A stretch of DNA of 11,360 bases. Source: Pseudomonadaceae bacterium UBA5811 (GTDB lineage: Bacteria; Pseudomonadota; Gammaproteobacteria; Pseudomonadales; Pseudomonadaceae). Positions 1 through 6,992 of the stretch are shown here, piece by piece. The stretch's first letter is position 1. Each line of letters begins with the position of its first letter. The notes beneath the pieces are model-generated. The model made no database searches. It saw nothing but the letters and a program-made list of their open reading frames with translations, and was not told the origin of the DNA. The position numbers and the translations under genes are program-made. Location: contig DIDB01000059.1 in assembly GCA_002417905.1 (NCBI GenBank), positions 1-11,360 on the forward strand, in the 5' to 3' direction.

Positions 1-183
1 GGCCGCAACGCCAGCCTTGGCCAGATTCTGGGTCCCTCTTTTGCCCGGGAGGATATCCCGGAAATCATCGCCAGGATCATTCAGGTCTACCTCGACCTGC
101 GCCAGAGCCAGGAAACCTTTATCGAAACCTTCCGCCGGACCGGCATGGCCCCGTTCAAGGAGCGTGTATATGCAGCTGATTAA
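1..183 (+). CDS. cysI: Sulfite/nitrite reductase haemoprotein CysI, C-terminal end (partial)
   Basis: Frame 1 is open from the window edge to a TAA at 181-183 and encodes the last 60 residues of a sulfite reductase beta-subunit type protein. Seen: the stretch begins GRNASLGQILG, continues with an amphipathic helix containing VYLDLRQ, and ends FRRTGMAPFKERVYAAD. Known: assimilatory CysI/NirA-type haemoproteins of pseudomonads and Marinobacter relatives end in this way (ETFRR-G-xxPFKE-xVY), and the enzyme reduces sulfite to sulfide with siroheme and a 4Fe-4S cluster in the cytoplasm. Those cofactor-binding cysteines lie upstream, outside the window. The DUF934 gene that follows overlaps it by 14 bp, the usual companion of cysI in this group, which supports the call. 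Only the C-terminus is visible, so a related nitrite reductase cannot be fully excluded. Confidence 0.8.
   Translation, partial: GRNASLGQILGPSFAREDIPEIIARIIQVYLDLRQSQETFIETFRRTGMAPFKERVYAAD
157..162 (+). promoter_or_regulatory. Ribosome binding site for the DUF934 gene
   Basis: AAGGAG lies 7 nt upstream of ATG 170 and inside the cysI coding end. It decides the start of the DUF934 gene in favour of the internal ATG over upstream in-frame codons. Confidence 0.75.
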
Positions 184-667
184 GCATGGGGCTGTGGTTG
201 ACGACCCATGGCAACTGGTTTCCCGGGAGACTAGGGTTGAGGATCTGCCCGGACAGGGTCCGCTGATCGTGCCCCTGCCCCTGTGGCTGGAACAGGCCAC
301 GATGTTAAACACCCGCGAAGATGGCGTGGGCCTCTGGCTGGACAGTGATGAGGCCATTGAGGACGTGCCAGCCGCTGGCCTGCAGCAGCTTCCGGTCATT
401 GCCCTGAATTTTCCTGCCTTTACCGATGGCCGTCATTACTCCACGGCCCGGCTGCTGCGGGAGCGCCATGGCTACCATGGCGAAATCCGTGCTATCGGAG
501 ACGTGCTGCGTGACCAGCTGTTCTTCATGCAGCGCTGCGGCTTTGACAGCTTCGCCATCCGGGCAGACTGTAATCCTGAAGCTGCGCTGGCCGGGCTGGC
601 CGATTATAGTACAGCCTATCAGGCCGCTGCGGACCAGCCCCTCCCGCTGTTCCGGCGGCGGCATTGA
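170..667 (+). CDS. DUF934 family protein, sulfur assimilation partner of CysI
   Basis: A 165-residue soluble protein of the DUF934 family (oxidoreductase-associated, often encoded next to cysI or cysH). Seen: an acidic N-terminal half with PLIVPLPLWLEQ (about residues 36-47), then the family core with VIALNFPAFTDGRHYSTARLLRERHGYHGEIRA (about 92-124), RDQLFFMQRCGFDSFAIR (about 131-148) and a basic end LFRRRH. The frame stays open upstream of the chosen start, but ATG 170 is preferred because AAGGAG at 157-162 lies 7 nt before it and family members begin at this point. The start lies inside the end of cysI, which points to translational coupling. Known: the biochemical role of DUF934 is not established; genomic association suggests a helper in sulfite reduction. 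No membrane segment or signal peptide is visible. Confidence 0.85.
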   Translation: MQLIKHGAVVDDPWQLVSRETRVEDLPGQGPLIVPLPLWLEQATMLNTREDGVGLWLDSDEAIEDVPAAGLQQLPVIALNFPAFTDGRHYSTARLLRERHGYHGEIRAIGDVLRDQLFFMQRCGFDSFAIRADCNPEAALAGLADYSTAYQAAADQPLPLFRRRH

Positions 668-675
668 CTGACGGA

Positions 676-719
676 GGCCTCCGGCCGGAGGCCATCCGCT
701 TTCCATTACCAGGATGGCC
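676..719 (+). promoter_or_regulatory. Two overlapping hairpins between the DUF934 and SCP2 genes
   Basis: GGCCTCCGGCCGGAGGCC at 676-693 is a perfect 18-bp palindrome that can fold as a 7-bp GC stem with a GGCC loop. It starts 8 nt after the DUF934 stop and is followed by a pyrimidine-rich stretch with only short T runs, so it could be a weak terminator or an mRNA-stabilising hairpin. A second perfect repeat, GGCCATCC at 690-697 against GGATGGCC at 712-719, shares four bases with the first, so the two cannot form together. The second stem would cover AGGATGG at 711-717, the only Shine-Dalgarno-like sequence before the SCP2 start at 725. That a switch operates is inference. Confidence 0.45.
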
Positions 720-724
720 ACCCC

Positions 725-1048
725 ATGAGCGACCTCGATAAAACCCTCCAGTTGATGCAGGCGAGATTCAACCCGGCTGCCGCCGCTGGACTTGACCTGA
801 TCTTCCAGTTCAGGATCAGCGACTCTGGAGACTACTTTGTAACTGTCAGGGAAGGAACCTGCACTCTTGAAGCGGGCTGCGCGCCAGAAGCAGATGTCAC
901 GCTCACGACTGACCGGGAGACCCTGAAAGGCTTGGTTGGCGGTGAAATCAGTGGCACCCAGGCATTCATATCTGGCCGCCTGAAAACAGGCGGCAATCCG
1001 ATGCTGGCCATGAAGCTGGGCAGCCTGTTTCCCTCCGGGAATAAATAG
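725..1048 (+). CDS. SCP2 sterol-binding domain family small protein
   Basis: A 107-residue protein that consists of a single SCP2-like domain. Seen: an N-terminal helix with LDKTLQLMQARFNPAAAAGLDLIFQFRIS (residues 4-32), the beta strands DYFVTVREGTCTLEAG (36-51), ADVTLTTDRETLKGLVGGEIS (55-75), and the family ending QAFISGRLKTGGNPMLAMKLGSLF (79-102), where the SGRLKxxGNxxLAMKL pattern is typical. Known: SCP2 domains form a hydrophobic tunnel that binds fatty acids, acyl-CoA or isoprenoid lipids; small single-domain bacterial members are cytoplasmic and poorly characterised. ATG 725 has AGGATGG 7 nt upstream. It follows the cysI-DUF934 genes on the same strand with a 57-bp gap containing hairpins, so co-transcription is uncertain. 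The downstream hairpin at 1054-1095 ends the unit. Confidence 0.85.
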   Translation: MSDLDKTLQLMQARFNPAAAAGLDLIFQFRISDSGDYFVTVREGTCTLEAGCAPEADVTLTTDRETLKGLVGGEISGTQAFISGRLKTGGNPMLAMKLGSLFPSGNK

Positions 1049-1053
1049 GCTGC

Positions 1054-1095
1054 ATAGAAAACGGGGCAACGTTCTGGCGTTGCCCCGTTTTCTAT
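1054..1095. terminator. Bidirectional rho-independent terminator between the SCP2 gene and ppsA
   Basis: ATAGAAAACGGGGCAACG (1054-1071) pairs without mismatch with CGTTGCCCCGTTTTCTAT (1078-1095) across a 6-nt loop. The GC core is followed by TTTTCT reading rightward and, on the other strand, also by TTTTCT, so the hairpin is a terminator in both directions. It lies 5 nt after the SCP2 stop and 23 nt after the ppsA stop, as expected between convergent genes. Confidence 0.92.
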
Positions 1096-1118
1096 AACGG
1101 CCCGAACTCCGGCTGGAA

Positions 1119-3488
1119 TCAGGCTTTCTTTTCTGCCAAGAAGAACCAGGTATCCAGTACCGAATCCGGGTTCAGGGATACCGTTTCAATCCCCTCATCC
1201 ATCAGCCATCGGGCCAGATCCGGATGATCTGAAGGTCCCTGACCGCAAATACCCACATATTTTCCGGCCTTGCGGCAGGCCTGGATGGCACTGCTAAGCA
1301 TTTTCTTGACCGCTGGGTTCCGCTCGTCAAACAGGTGGGCAATGATGCCGGAATCCCGGTCCAGCCCCAAAGTCAGCTGGGTCATGTCGTTGGAGCCGAT
1401 GGAGAAACCATCAAAGAACTGCAGGAAATCATCTGCAAGAATGGCGTTGGAAGGCAGCTCGCACATCATGATGATCCGCAGGCCATTCTCACCTCGCCGC
1501 AGTCCATAGGCAGCCAGCAGATCCACAACCTGTTCGGCCTCCCCCGGAGTTCGCACAAAGGGTACCATCAGTTCGACGTTAGTCAGCCCCATCACGTCAC
1601 GGACCTTCTTCATGGCCCGGCATTCCAACTCAAAGCAGTCCCGGAACGAGTCACTGATATACCGCGAGGCTCCCCGGAAGCCCAGCATCGGGTTCTCCTC
1701 TTCCGGTTCGTAAAGCTTGCCGCCAATCAGGTTGGCGTACTCGTTTGACTTGAAGTCAGACAGCCGGACAATGACTTTCTTCGGCCAGAATGCTGCTGCC
1801 AGGGTACTGACTCCCTCCACCAGCTTCTCGACATAGAAGTCCACTGGCGAGGAATAGCCAGCAATACGTTTCTCAACGCTGGTTTTGATTTCGGGCGGCA
1901 GACTGGCAAAGTTCAGCAACGCCTTGGGGTGAACCCCGATCATCCGGTTGATGATGAACTCCAGACGGGCCAGTCCTACCCCGGCATTGGGCAGGCCGGC
2001 AAAGTCAAAAGCCCGGTCCGGGTTGCCCACATTCATCATGATTTTGAACGGCAGCTCCGGCATGGCATCAACCGAGTTCTTGCGAACATCAAAGCCCAGC
2101 TCACCCTCAAAGATAAATCCGGTATCACCCTCAGCACAGGATACAGTGACCCGCTGGCCATCCTTCAGCACATCCGTCGCATTGCCACAGCCCACAACAG
2201 CCGGAATACCCAGCTCCCGGGCAATAATGGCTGCGTGGCAGGTACGGCCACCCCGGTTGGTCACAATGGCACTGGCCCGCTTCATCACCGGCTCCCAGTC
2301 CGGGTCGGTCATATCGGAGACCAGTACATCACCTGGCTGAACCCGGTCCATTTCGGACACATCATGGATAACCTTGACGGGGCCGGCACCAATGCGCTGG
2401 CCAATCGCCCGGCCCTCGGCAAGGACAACGCCTTTTTCCTTGAGCAGGTAACGCTCCATGATATTGACGTTGGCGCGGCTTTTTACCGTTTCCGGACGGG
2501 CCTGAACCACATACAGCTGGCCATCATCACCATCTTTGGCCCATTCAATATCCATAGGCCGCTGGTAGTGCTTCTCGATGATCAAGGCCTGCCTGGCCAG
2601 CTCCTGAACTTCATCATCCGTAATCGAAAACCGGGCCCGCTCAGCATCGTCAACCTGAACCGTTTTGACTGAACGGCCTGCCCGGGCTTCATCACCATAA
2701 ACCATCTTGATGGCCTTGCTGCCCAGATTGCGGCGCAGGATCGCCGGCCGGCCCGCCTCCAGCGTAGCCTTGTGTACATAAAACTCATCAGGGTTCACCG
2801 CACCCTGCACAACGGTTTCCCCCAGCCCATAGGCAGCGGTAATAAAAACCACATCCCGGAAACCGGACTCGGTATCCAGCGTAAACATCACACCCGCGGT
2901 TCCCGTTTCCGAGCGCACCATTTTCTGTACGCCTGCGGAGAGAGCCACCAGCTTGTGATCAAACCCCTGATGCACCCGGTAAGCAATAGCCCGGTCATTG
3001 AAGAGCGAAGAAAATACTTCCTTGATGGCAAGGATTACATTTTCCACCCCCCGGATATTCAGGAATGTTTCCTGCTGGCCTGCAAATGAGGCATCTGGCA
3101 GATCCTCTGCCGTTGCTGATGAGCGAACAGCCACAGCCAGGTTGTGATTGCTCCCGGCCAACCCGGAAAAGGCGCTGCGGATATCCGTTTCCAGCTGGGA
3201 CGGAAGCGGTGCATCCAGCACCCACTGACGAATCTGGGCGCCCGTTTTGGCCAGGGCGTTCACATCTTCCACATCCAGCCGGTCAAGAACATCATTGATT
3301 TTCTGGTTGAGCCCGCTCTGTTCCAGGAAATCGCGGAACGCCTGAGCTGTAGTCGCAAAACCACCCGGGACGGAAACACCAGCACCCGCCAGATTACTGA
3401 TCATTTCGCCGAGGGATGCGTTCTTGCCCCCTACACGCTCCACATCATGCACGCCGAGCTTATCGAGGGAAACTACGTACTCTACCAA
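1119..3488 (-). CDS. ppsA: Phosphoenolpyruvate synthase (pyruvate, water dikinase)
   Basis: PpsA converts pyruvate, ATP and water to PEP, AMP and phosphate, the entry to gluconeogenesis from C3 compounds. The 789-residue product has the family's usual length (E. coli about 792). Seen: N-terminal ATP-grasp domain with [11 protein letters not shown] (19-29), [24 protein letters not shown] (121-144) and [22 protein letters not shown] (313-334); mobile phosphohistidine domain with [21 protein letters not shown] (413-433), His418 being the phosphorylated residue; C-terminal PEP/pyruvate barrel with [16 protein letters not shown] and CGQGPSD. Thr416, two residues before His418, matches the threonine phosphorylated by PpsR. 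The start is TTG: codon 3486-3488 with GGAGAGG (complement of 3494-3500) 5 nt upstream, and the sequence [27 protein letters not shown] matches family N-termini. Divergent from ppsR, its own regulator; ends at a bidirectional terminator. Confidence 0.97.
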   Translation of the reverse strand: MVEYVVSLDKLGVHDVERVGGKNASLGEMISNLAGAGVSVPGGFATTAQAFRDFLEQSGLNQKINDVLDRLDVEDVNALAKTGAQIRQWVLDAPLPSQLETDIRSAFSGLAGSNHNLAVAVRSSATAEDLPDASFAGQQETFLNIRGVENVILAIKEVFSSLFNDRAIAYRVHQGFDHKLVALSAGVQKMVRSETGTAGVMFTLDTESGFRDVVFITAAYGLGETVVQGAVNPDEFYVHKATLEAGRPAILRRNLGSKAIKMVYGDEARAGRSVKTVQVDDAERARFSITDDEVQELARQALIIEKHYQRPMDIEWAKDGDDGQLYVVQARPETVKSRANVNIMERYLLKEKGVVLAEGRAIGQRIGAGPVKVIHDVSEMDRVQPGDVLVSDMTDPDWEPVMKRASAIVTNRGGRTCHAAIIARELGIPAVVGCGNATDVLKDGQRVTVSCAEGDTGFIFEGELGFDVRKNSVDAMPELPFKIMMNVGNPDRAFDFAGLPNAGVGLARLEFIINRMIGVHPKALLNFASLPPEIKTSVEKRIAGYSSPVDFYVEKLVEGVSTLAAAFWPKKVIVRLSDFKSNEYANLIGGKLYEPEEENPMLGFRGASRYISDSFRDCFELECRAMKKVRDVMGLTNVELMVPFVRTPGEAEQVVDLLAAYGLRRGENGLRIIMMCELPSNAILADDFLQFFDGFSIGSNDMTQLTLGLDRDSGIIAHLFDERNPAVKKMLSSAIQACRKAGKYVGICGQGPSDHPDLARWLMDEGIETVSLNPDSVLDTWFFLAEKKA

Positions 3489-3540
3489 GGTAACCTCTCC
3501 AATTCGTATTTAAAACCCAGACGGAGCAGACTCCGCAGGC

Positions 3541-3569
3541 CTAGTAGCCCAGTTTAGCAAAATCGGCAA
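3541..3569 (-). promoter_or_regulatory. Candidate ppsA promoter in the ppsA/ppsR divergent region
   Basis: The 165-bp region 3489-3653 separates divergent ppsA and ppsR. On the minus strand TTGCCG (3564-3569) and TACTAG (3541-3546) are spaced by 17 bp, a weak match to a sigma70 promoter that would give a leader of roughly 45-50 nt for ppsA. The leader contains CGGAG-CAGA-CTCCG (3522-3535), a short dyad, and the -35 lies in a second dyad around 3563-3578 (CGGCAAAAATGCC). Either could bind a regulator. For ppsR only an AT-rich stretch with TAACTATAG near 3602-3610 is visible, with no convincing -35. I saw no Cra-type operator. Confidence 0.3.
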
Positions 3570-3653
3570 AAATGCCCGACTATCAAACACATCAAAATTT
3601 TTTAACTATAGCAGCCCGGACCCGCTGCGGCCGGACAAAGAGGCTTGCCAATC

Positions 3654-4472
3654 ATGAAACGGACCGCTTTTTTCATATCCGACGGCACAGGAATTACGGC
3701 GGAAACCCTTGGGCAGAGCCTGCTGGCACAGTTCGAAACCATTAGTTTCAACAAGCTGACCAGGCCGTATATTGATACACCAGACAAAGCCCGGGCCATT
3801 GTGCAGCAGATCAATGCCGCTGCAGACAGCGACGGAGCCCGCCCCATCATTTTCGATACACTGGTCAACCAGGAAATCCGGGAAATTTTGGCCGAATCCA
3901 ATGGATTCATGATTGATATCTTTTCGTCGTTTCTGGCGCCCCTTGAGCATGAGCTGCTATCACGCTCCTCCTACTCGGTCGGGAAGTCCCACTCTATCGC
4001 CCACAACACCAACTATGCCCAGCGGATCGAGGCCGTAAATTTTGCTTTGGACAATGATGATGGAGCCCGCACTCATTATTATGACAAAGCCGATATCATC
4101 CTGATCGGCGTTTCACGAAGCGGAAAAACGCCAACCTGCCTTTATATGGCCATGCAGTTTGGTATCCGCGCAGCCAACTATCCGCTGACCGAAGAAGACA
4201 TGGAATGCCTTCAGCTACCAGCCGTGCTAAAAAAACAGAAACATAAACTTTTTGGCCTGACCATTGATCCGGACCGGCTATCTGCCATTCGCAACGAACG
4301 GAAACCGGACAGCAACTATTCAAGCTTTGGCCAGTGTGATTTTGAAGTGAGGGAGGTCGAGCGGCTGTTCAAGCGTGAAAACATTCACTTCATTAACTCC
4401 ACCCATTTCTCTGTAGAAGAAATCTCGGCAAAAATCCTTGTCGAGATGGGCATAGAACGCAAACTGACCTGA
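3654..4472 (+). CDS. ppsR: PEP synthase regulatory kinase/pyrophosphorylase (PpsR, DUF299)
   Basis: Bifunctional regulator of PpsA: it phosphorylates the threonine next to the catalytic histidine using ADP, inactivating the enzyme, and restores it by Pi-dependent dephosphorylation that releases pyrophosphate. The 272-residue product has family length. Seen: N-terminus [20 protein letters not shown] (1-20), [32 protein letters not shown] (106-137), the P-loop-like [10 protein letters not shown] (152-161), LAMQFG-type helix with GIRAANYPL, and [20 protein letters not shown] 3654 is chosen because AAAGAGG at 3637-3643 is 10 nt upstream; an in-frame TTG at 3645 would leave only 1 nt. The location opposite ppsA and the presence of the target threonine (PpsA Thr416) in the neighbour make the assignment firm. 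The gene converges on usp, with a hairpin between them. Confidence 0.96.
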   Translation: MKRTAFFISDGTGITAETLGQSLLAQFETISFNKLTRPYIDTPDKARAIVQQINAAADSDGARPIIFDTLVNQEIREILAESNGFMIDIFSSFLAPLEHELLSRSSYSVGKSHSIAHNTNYAQRIEAVNFALDNDDGARTHYYDKADIILIGVSRSGKTPTCLYMAMQFGIRAANYPLTEEDMECLQLPAVLKKQKHKLFGLTIDPDRLSAIRNERKPDSNYSSFGQCDFEVREVERLFKRENIHFINSTHFSVEEISAKILVEMGIERKLT

Positions 4473-4485
4473 TCTCCCCACAATG

Positions 4486-4514
4486 ATGCAGCCTGTAAAA
4501 CAGGCAGGCTGCAT
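4486..4514. terminator. Hairpin between convergent ppsR and usp, probable terminator
   Basis: ATGCAGCCTG (4486-4495) and CAGGCTGCAT (4505-4514) form a perfect 10-bp stem with a 9-nt loop; a nested alternative GCCTGT-AAA-ACAGGC (4491-4505) is also possible. It lies 13 nt after the ppsR stop and 17 nt after the usp stop. No T run follows on either strand, so efficient intrinsic termination is uncertain; position between convergent genes is the main support. Confidence 0.5.
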
Positions 4515-4531
4515 ACCCTGTGCTTCCGCTG

Positions 4532-4966
4532 CTATTTGATCAGCACAACCGGGATTTGCACATCATGCAGAACCCGCGTTGCCACAGATCCCAGCAGCAG
4601 CCCGGAAAAACTGCCCAGACCACGAGTTCCCATCACAATGGTGTCACACCCAAGGTCTTTGACCATGCCATGGATTTTTTCAGCAATGTTGCCAACCGCA
4701 GGGTGCAGCGTAAAAACGACATCCGCCTGCTCCAGTTGCTTGCCAGCCTCCTTGAGCAAAGCTCCACTTTTGTCCAGCAGACTTTTACCAAGTTCTTCAA
4801 TCATATCGGCTGACAGATAATCCTCACCAAACAGAACGGGCTCCTGCTGGACATTCAGCAGATGGATTTCCAGCGGCTGCTTCATCTCTGCCGACAGATT
4901 GATAACATACGCCACGGCCCGCTCTGATGGTTTTGAACCATCAAACGCTACCAGTACCTTGTGCAT
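4532..4966 (-). CDS. Universal stress protein, UspA family (ATP-binding type)
   Basis: A 144-residue single-domain universal stress protein. Seen: MHKVLVAFDGSKPSERAVAYVINLS (1-25) with the first-strand aspartate Asp9, a central helix-rich part (50-80), and the nucleotide-binding signature G113-TR-G116-9 residues-G126-S in VMGTRGLGSFSGLLLGSVATRVL, followed by the last strand IPVVLIK. The complete G-2x-G-9x-G(S/T) signature suggests an ATP-binding member (UspFG/MJ0577-like) rather than UspA proper. Known: these cytoplasmic proteins are induced by starvation and other stresses, with unclear biochemical output. It lies immediately downstream of rpoS in the same direction (72 bp gap), so read-through from rpoS or RpoS-dependent expression is plausible but is inference. 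No strong RBS is visible; the nearest purine-rich motif is AAGGG about 10 nt before the ATG. Confidence 0.93.
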   Translation of the reverse strand: MHKVLVAFDGSKPSERAVAYVINLSAEMKQPLEIHLLNVQQEPVLFGEDYLSADMIEELGKSLLDKSGALLKEAGKQLEQADVVFTLHPAVGNIAEKIHGMVKDLGCDTIVMGTRGLGSFSGLLLGSVATRVLHDVQIPVVLIK

Positions 4967-5022
4967 ATAAGCCTGCCCTTACTTGCCACCTGATCAACAA
5001 CAGCCCTGACCCTATCAGCCAA

Positions 5023-5044
5023 GGCTAAACACCTGTATTTAGCC
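5023..5044 (-). terminator. Weak hairpin at the rpoS stop codon
   Basis: GGCTAAA (5023-5029) and TTTAGCC (5038-5044) form a 7-bp stem with an 8-nt loop. On the minus strand the stem begins in the last rpoS codon and includes the stop codon, and TTGGC follows it. It may be a partial terminator or an end-stabilising hairpin between rpoS and usp; with three A-T pairs in the inner stem and no T run, support is modest. Confidence 0.3.
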
Positions 5045-6019
5045 AAACAGAGTATCCACTGACAACCCGTTGCGCTCCATAATGGAACGCAACCGCTTGA
5101 GCGCCTCAACCTGAATCTGCCTGACCCGCTCACGGGTCAGGCCAATCGCCTGGCCAACCTCTTCAAGCGTGCAGCTTTCATGCCCCTGCAGCCCAAAGCG
5201 CCGGACAACCACATCACGCTGCTTCTGGGAAAGCTCGGATAACCATGAATCAATATGGCTGCACAGATCATCATCCTGCAGCTGCTCGCAGGGATCTGTC
5301 GTATGCTCATCCGCAAGGGTATCCAGCAGGGTTTTATCTGAGTCAGGCCCAAGGGTACTATCCACAGAGCTTATCCGCTCATTCAGCCCCAGCATGCGCT
5401 TGACTTCTGCCACCGGCTTTTCCATCAATACAGCGATTTCTTCCAGCCTTGGCTCATGATCAAGCTTCTGGGTCAGCTCACGGGCAGCCCGAAGGTAGAC
5501 ATTAAGCTCCTTGACCACATGAATGGGCAACCGGATGGTCCGGGTCTGGTTCATGATCGCCCGCTCAATGGTCTGCCTGATCCACCAGGTGGCATAGGTT
5601 GAAAAACGGAAGCCACGCTCCGGATCGAATTTTTCAACAGCCCGGATCAGACCAAGATTACCCTCTTCAATCAGATCAAGCAGGCTTAGCCCCCGGTTGA
5701 GATAGCGCCGGGCAATCTTGACAACCAGCCGCAGGTTGCTTTCGATCATCCGCCGCCGCCCGGCCGGATCACCCCGTTGCGCCAGCCGGGCAAAATGAAC
5801 CTCCTCCGCAGGTGACAGGAGTGGAGAAAAACCTATTTCATTAAGATATAACTGAGTGGCATCCAGTGTGCCCCCAGCCAGCCGTTCATGCCCCGTACCT
5901 GCTCTTCTACTGTCGCTGCCTTTCTGTTTTTTTACGGACTGTTCTGTGACCCGACTCAAGGCAGCTGGTTCCTGCATGCTGTCTAGGTCAAATTCCGGCA
6001 CTTCTTTTTCGAGAGCCAT
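5039..6019 (-). CDS. rpoS: RNA polymerase sigma factor RpoS (sigma-38)
   Basis: General stress and stationary-phase sigma factor, 326 residues (family about 330). Seen: a variable N-terminus (1-50), region 1.2 with [32 protein letters not shown] (53-84), region 2 with [68 protein letters not shown] (91-158), region 3 starting [29 protein letters not shown] (162-190), and region 4 helix-turn-helix [20 protein letters not shown] (284-303). The [22 protein letters not shown] stretch separates RpoS from RpoD. Lys170 sits where E. coli Lys173 contacts the adaptor RssB, so regulated proteolysis is plausible. ATG 6019 has GAGGAC (complement of 6027-6032) 7 nt upstream. It follows nlpD after 94 bp; in related bacteria the main rpoS promoter lies inside nlpD. 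Confidence 0.98.
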   Translation of the reverse strand: MALEKEVPEFDLDSMQEPAALSRVTEQSVKKQKGSDSRRAGTGHERLAGGTLDATQLYLNEIGFSPLLSPAEEVHFARLAQRGDPAGRRRMIESNLRLVVKIARRYLNRGLSLLDLIEEGNLGLIRAVEKFDPERGFRFSTYATWWIRQTIERAIMNQTRTIRLPIHVVKELNVYLRAARELTQKLDHEPRLEEIAVLMEKPVAEVKRMLGLNERISSVDSTLGPDSDKTLLDTLADEHTTDPCEQLQDDDLCSHIDSWLSELSQKQRDVVVRRFGLQGHESCTLEEVGQAIGLTRERVRQIQVEALKRLRSIMERNGLSVDTLFG

Positions 6020-6033
6020 TGTTCTTGTCCTCT

Positions 6034-6071
6034 GCTGAATGTTCAGGCCCGATACAGTCCCCTATCTGTAT
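6034..6071 (-). promoter_or_regulatory. Inverted repeats in the rpoS untranslated leader
   Basis: The 94-bp gap between nlpD and rpoS holds two short dyads just upstream of the rpoS RBS: CTGAA-TG-TTCAG (6034-6045) and ATACAG-8 nt-CTGTAT (6052-6071). They could fold in the mRNA near the start or bind a regulator. No long inhibitory stem that pairs with the RBS, as in E. coli rpoS, was found by eye. Confidence 0.3.
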
Positions 6072-6113
6072 ATGATCATCGGACCCGGATGCTGGAACAG
6101 TCAGGACATCTGG

Positions 6114-6965
6114 CTATCTGGCTGGCAGGTATTGCTCCGGATCTACAGGTTTCCCCTGGCGGCGGATCTCAAAATGCAGCTTCACCCGGTCGGTTCCTGT
6201 TGAGCCCATTTCAGCAATCGTCTGCCCTGCCGTAACCTGTTGTCCCTCACGAACCAGCAGCTTGCGGTTATGACCATAAGCACTTACGAAGATATCGTTA
6301 TGCTTGACGATCACCAGTTCGCCATAGCCTCTTAGCCCACTGCCTGCATAAACAACAGTACCACCAGAAGCGGCTAGCACAGGGTCACCCAATTGACCCG
6401 CTATATCAATGCCTTTATTCAAACTACCGTTCGAAGCATAACGGCTGATAATTTCGCCGCGGGCTGGCCATACCCAGGCAGCTCCGGATGCTTTGACAGC
6501 AGGAGCTGAAACTTGTGTGACAGGCGCCGCAGTAGCCGACGGCCGGCTCGATGAAACAGGGTCGACCCTCGTAGCTGGCACAGCACTTGTGGATGAAGCG
6601 GCAACAACCGTTTTCGTAGCACTAACCACAGCAGGCGCCGTACTTTCTGGCGAAGCTACCAGCGGGCGGTCAAAGTAAATCGTTTGTTTGGGATAAATGA
6701 CATAAGGCGACACAATGGCATTCTGTTGTGCCAGCTCGTGCCAGTCCCAGCCGAAACGGAAAGCAATAGACCACAGGGTATCACCGGGCTGGACAGTGTA
6801 ACTTCCTGTAGTTACTTTCTTATAGCCTGCAGCACTGCCGGCCCGATCAACAACCTCGACATTATCTGCATCTGCCGGAGTTGAAGAACACCCGCCAAAC
6901 AGCAGGCCAAGACTGCAGACTGCAACCAGTCCAGTGGTCCGCCATTGCATCAGTATCGGGCTCAA
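6114..6965 (-). CDS. nlpD: NlpD-type lipoprotein, LysM plus degenerate M23 (LytM) domain
   Basis: Outer-membrane lipoprotein that activates a septal peptidoglycan amidase (AmiC in E. coli). The 283-residue product shows a signal peptide with a hydrophobic run (12-23) and a lipobox ending LLFGGC (Cys26; phenylalanine at -3 is unusual), LysM domain SYTVQPGDTLWSIAFRFGWDWHELAQQN...YPKQTIYF (55-98), an Ala/Ser/Thr/Val-rich linker (100-160) and a LytM domain (164-280). In the LytM domain the zinc ligands are replaced: NKGID (183-187) has Asn for the first His and VKLHFE (261-266) has Lys for the first His of HxH, so it is expected to be a non-hydrolytic activator. The start is TTG at 6965 with AGGAAG 5 nt upstream; the in-frame ATG at 6950 has no RBS. 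It lies 27 bp after pcm and before rpoS, as is conserved. Confidence 0.95.
   Translation of the reverse strand: MSPILMQWRTTGLVAVCSLGLLFGGCSSTPADADNVEVVDRAGSAAGYKKVTTGSYTVQPGDTLWSIAFRFGWDWHELAQQNAIVSPYVIYPKQTIYFDRPLVASPESTAPAVVSATKTVVAASSTSAVPATRVDPVSSSRPSATAAPVTQVSAPAVKASGAAWVWPARGEIISRYASNGSLNKGIDIAGQLGDPVLAASGGTVVYAGSGLRGYGELVIVKHNDIFVSAYGHNRKLLVREGQQVTAGQTIAEMGSTGTDRVKLHFEIRRQGKPVDPEQYLPAR
6420..6433 (-). promoter_or_regulatory. PsrA-like dyad inside nlpD, possible rpoS operator
   Basis: On the minus strand CGAAC-GGTA-GTTTG (complement of 6420-6433) differs at one base from the PsrA consensus CAAAC-N4-GTTTG that activates rpoS from within nlpD in Pseudomonas. It lies about 400 bp upstream of the rpoS start, close to where that promoter sits in pseudomonads. 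A second dyad, GGGTCA-6 nt-TGACCC (6382-6399), is 21 bp further downstream. No clear -10/-35 pair could be fixed, and the bases also encode conserved NlpD residues around NGSLNKG, so chance is possible. Confidence 0.3.
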
Positions 6966-6992
6966 GGTTTCTTCCTATCGTCATTCAGTCAG

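Noticed and set aside
17..169. Upstream extension of the DUF934 frame
   Set aside because: The extra residues are Arg/Ser-rich, lie fully within the cysI coding end in another frame, and the internal ATG 170 has a strong RBS.
831..848. TTTGTAACT stretch resembling the Ter core (TTGTAACT)
   Set aside because: It encodes DYFVTV, conserved beta-strand residues of the SCP2 domain, and the flanks do not match Ter; only the 8-base core agrees.
305..1069. Open frame of 254 codons on the minus strand across the DUF934 and SCP2 genes
   Set aside because: It lies antisense to two recognisable genes with good starts, its product resembles no family, and it runs through the terminator region; it is a by-product of codon bias.
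1929..2672. Long plus-strand open frame of 247 codons inside ppsA
   Set aside because: It is the antisense of conserved PpsA sequence, including the phosphohistidine motif, with low-complexity unrecognisable product and no RBS.
3645..3653. TTG start for ppsR three codons upstream of the ATG
   Set aside because: The Shine-Dalgarno sequence ends 1 nt before this TTG, which is too close, while the ATG has usable spacing and fits the family N-terminus.
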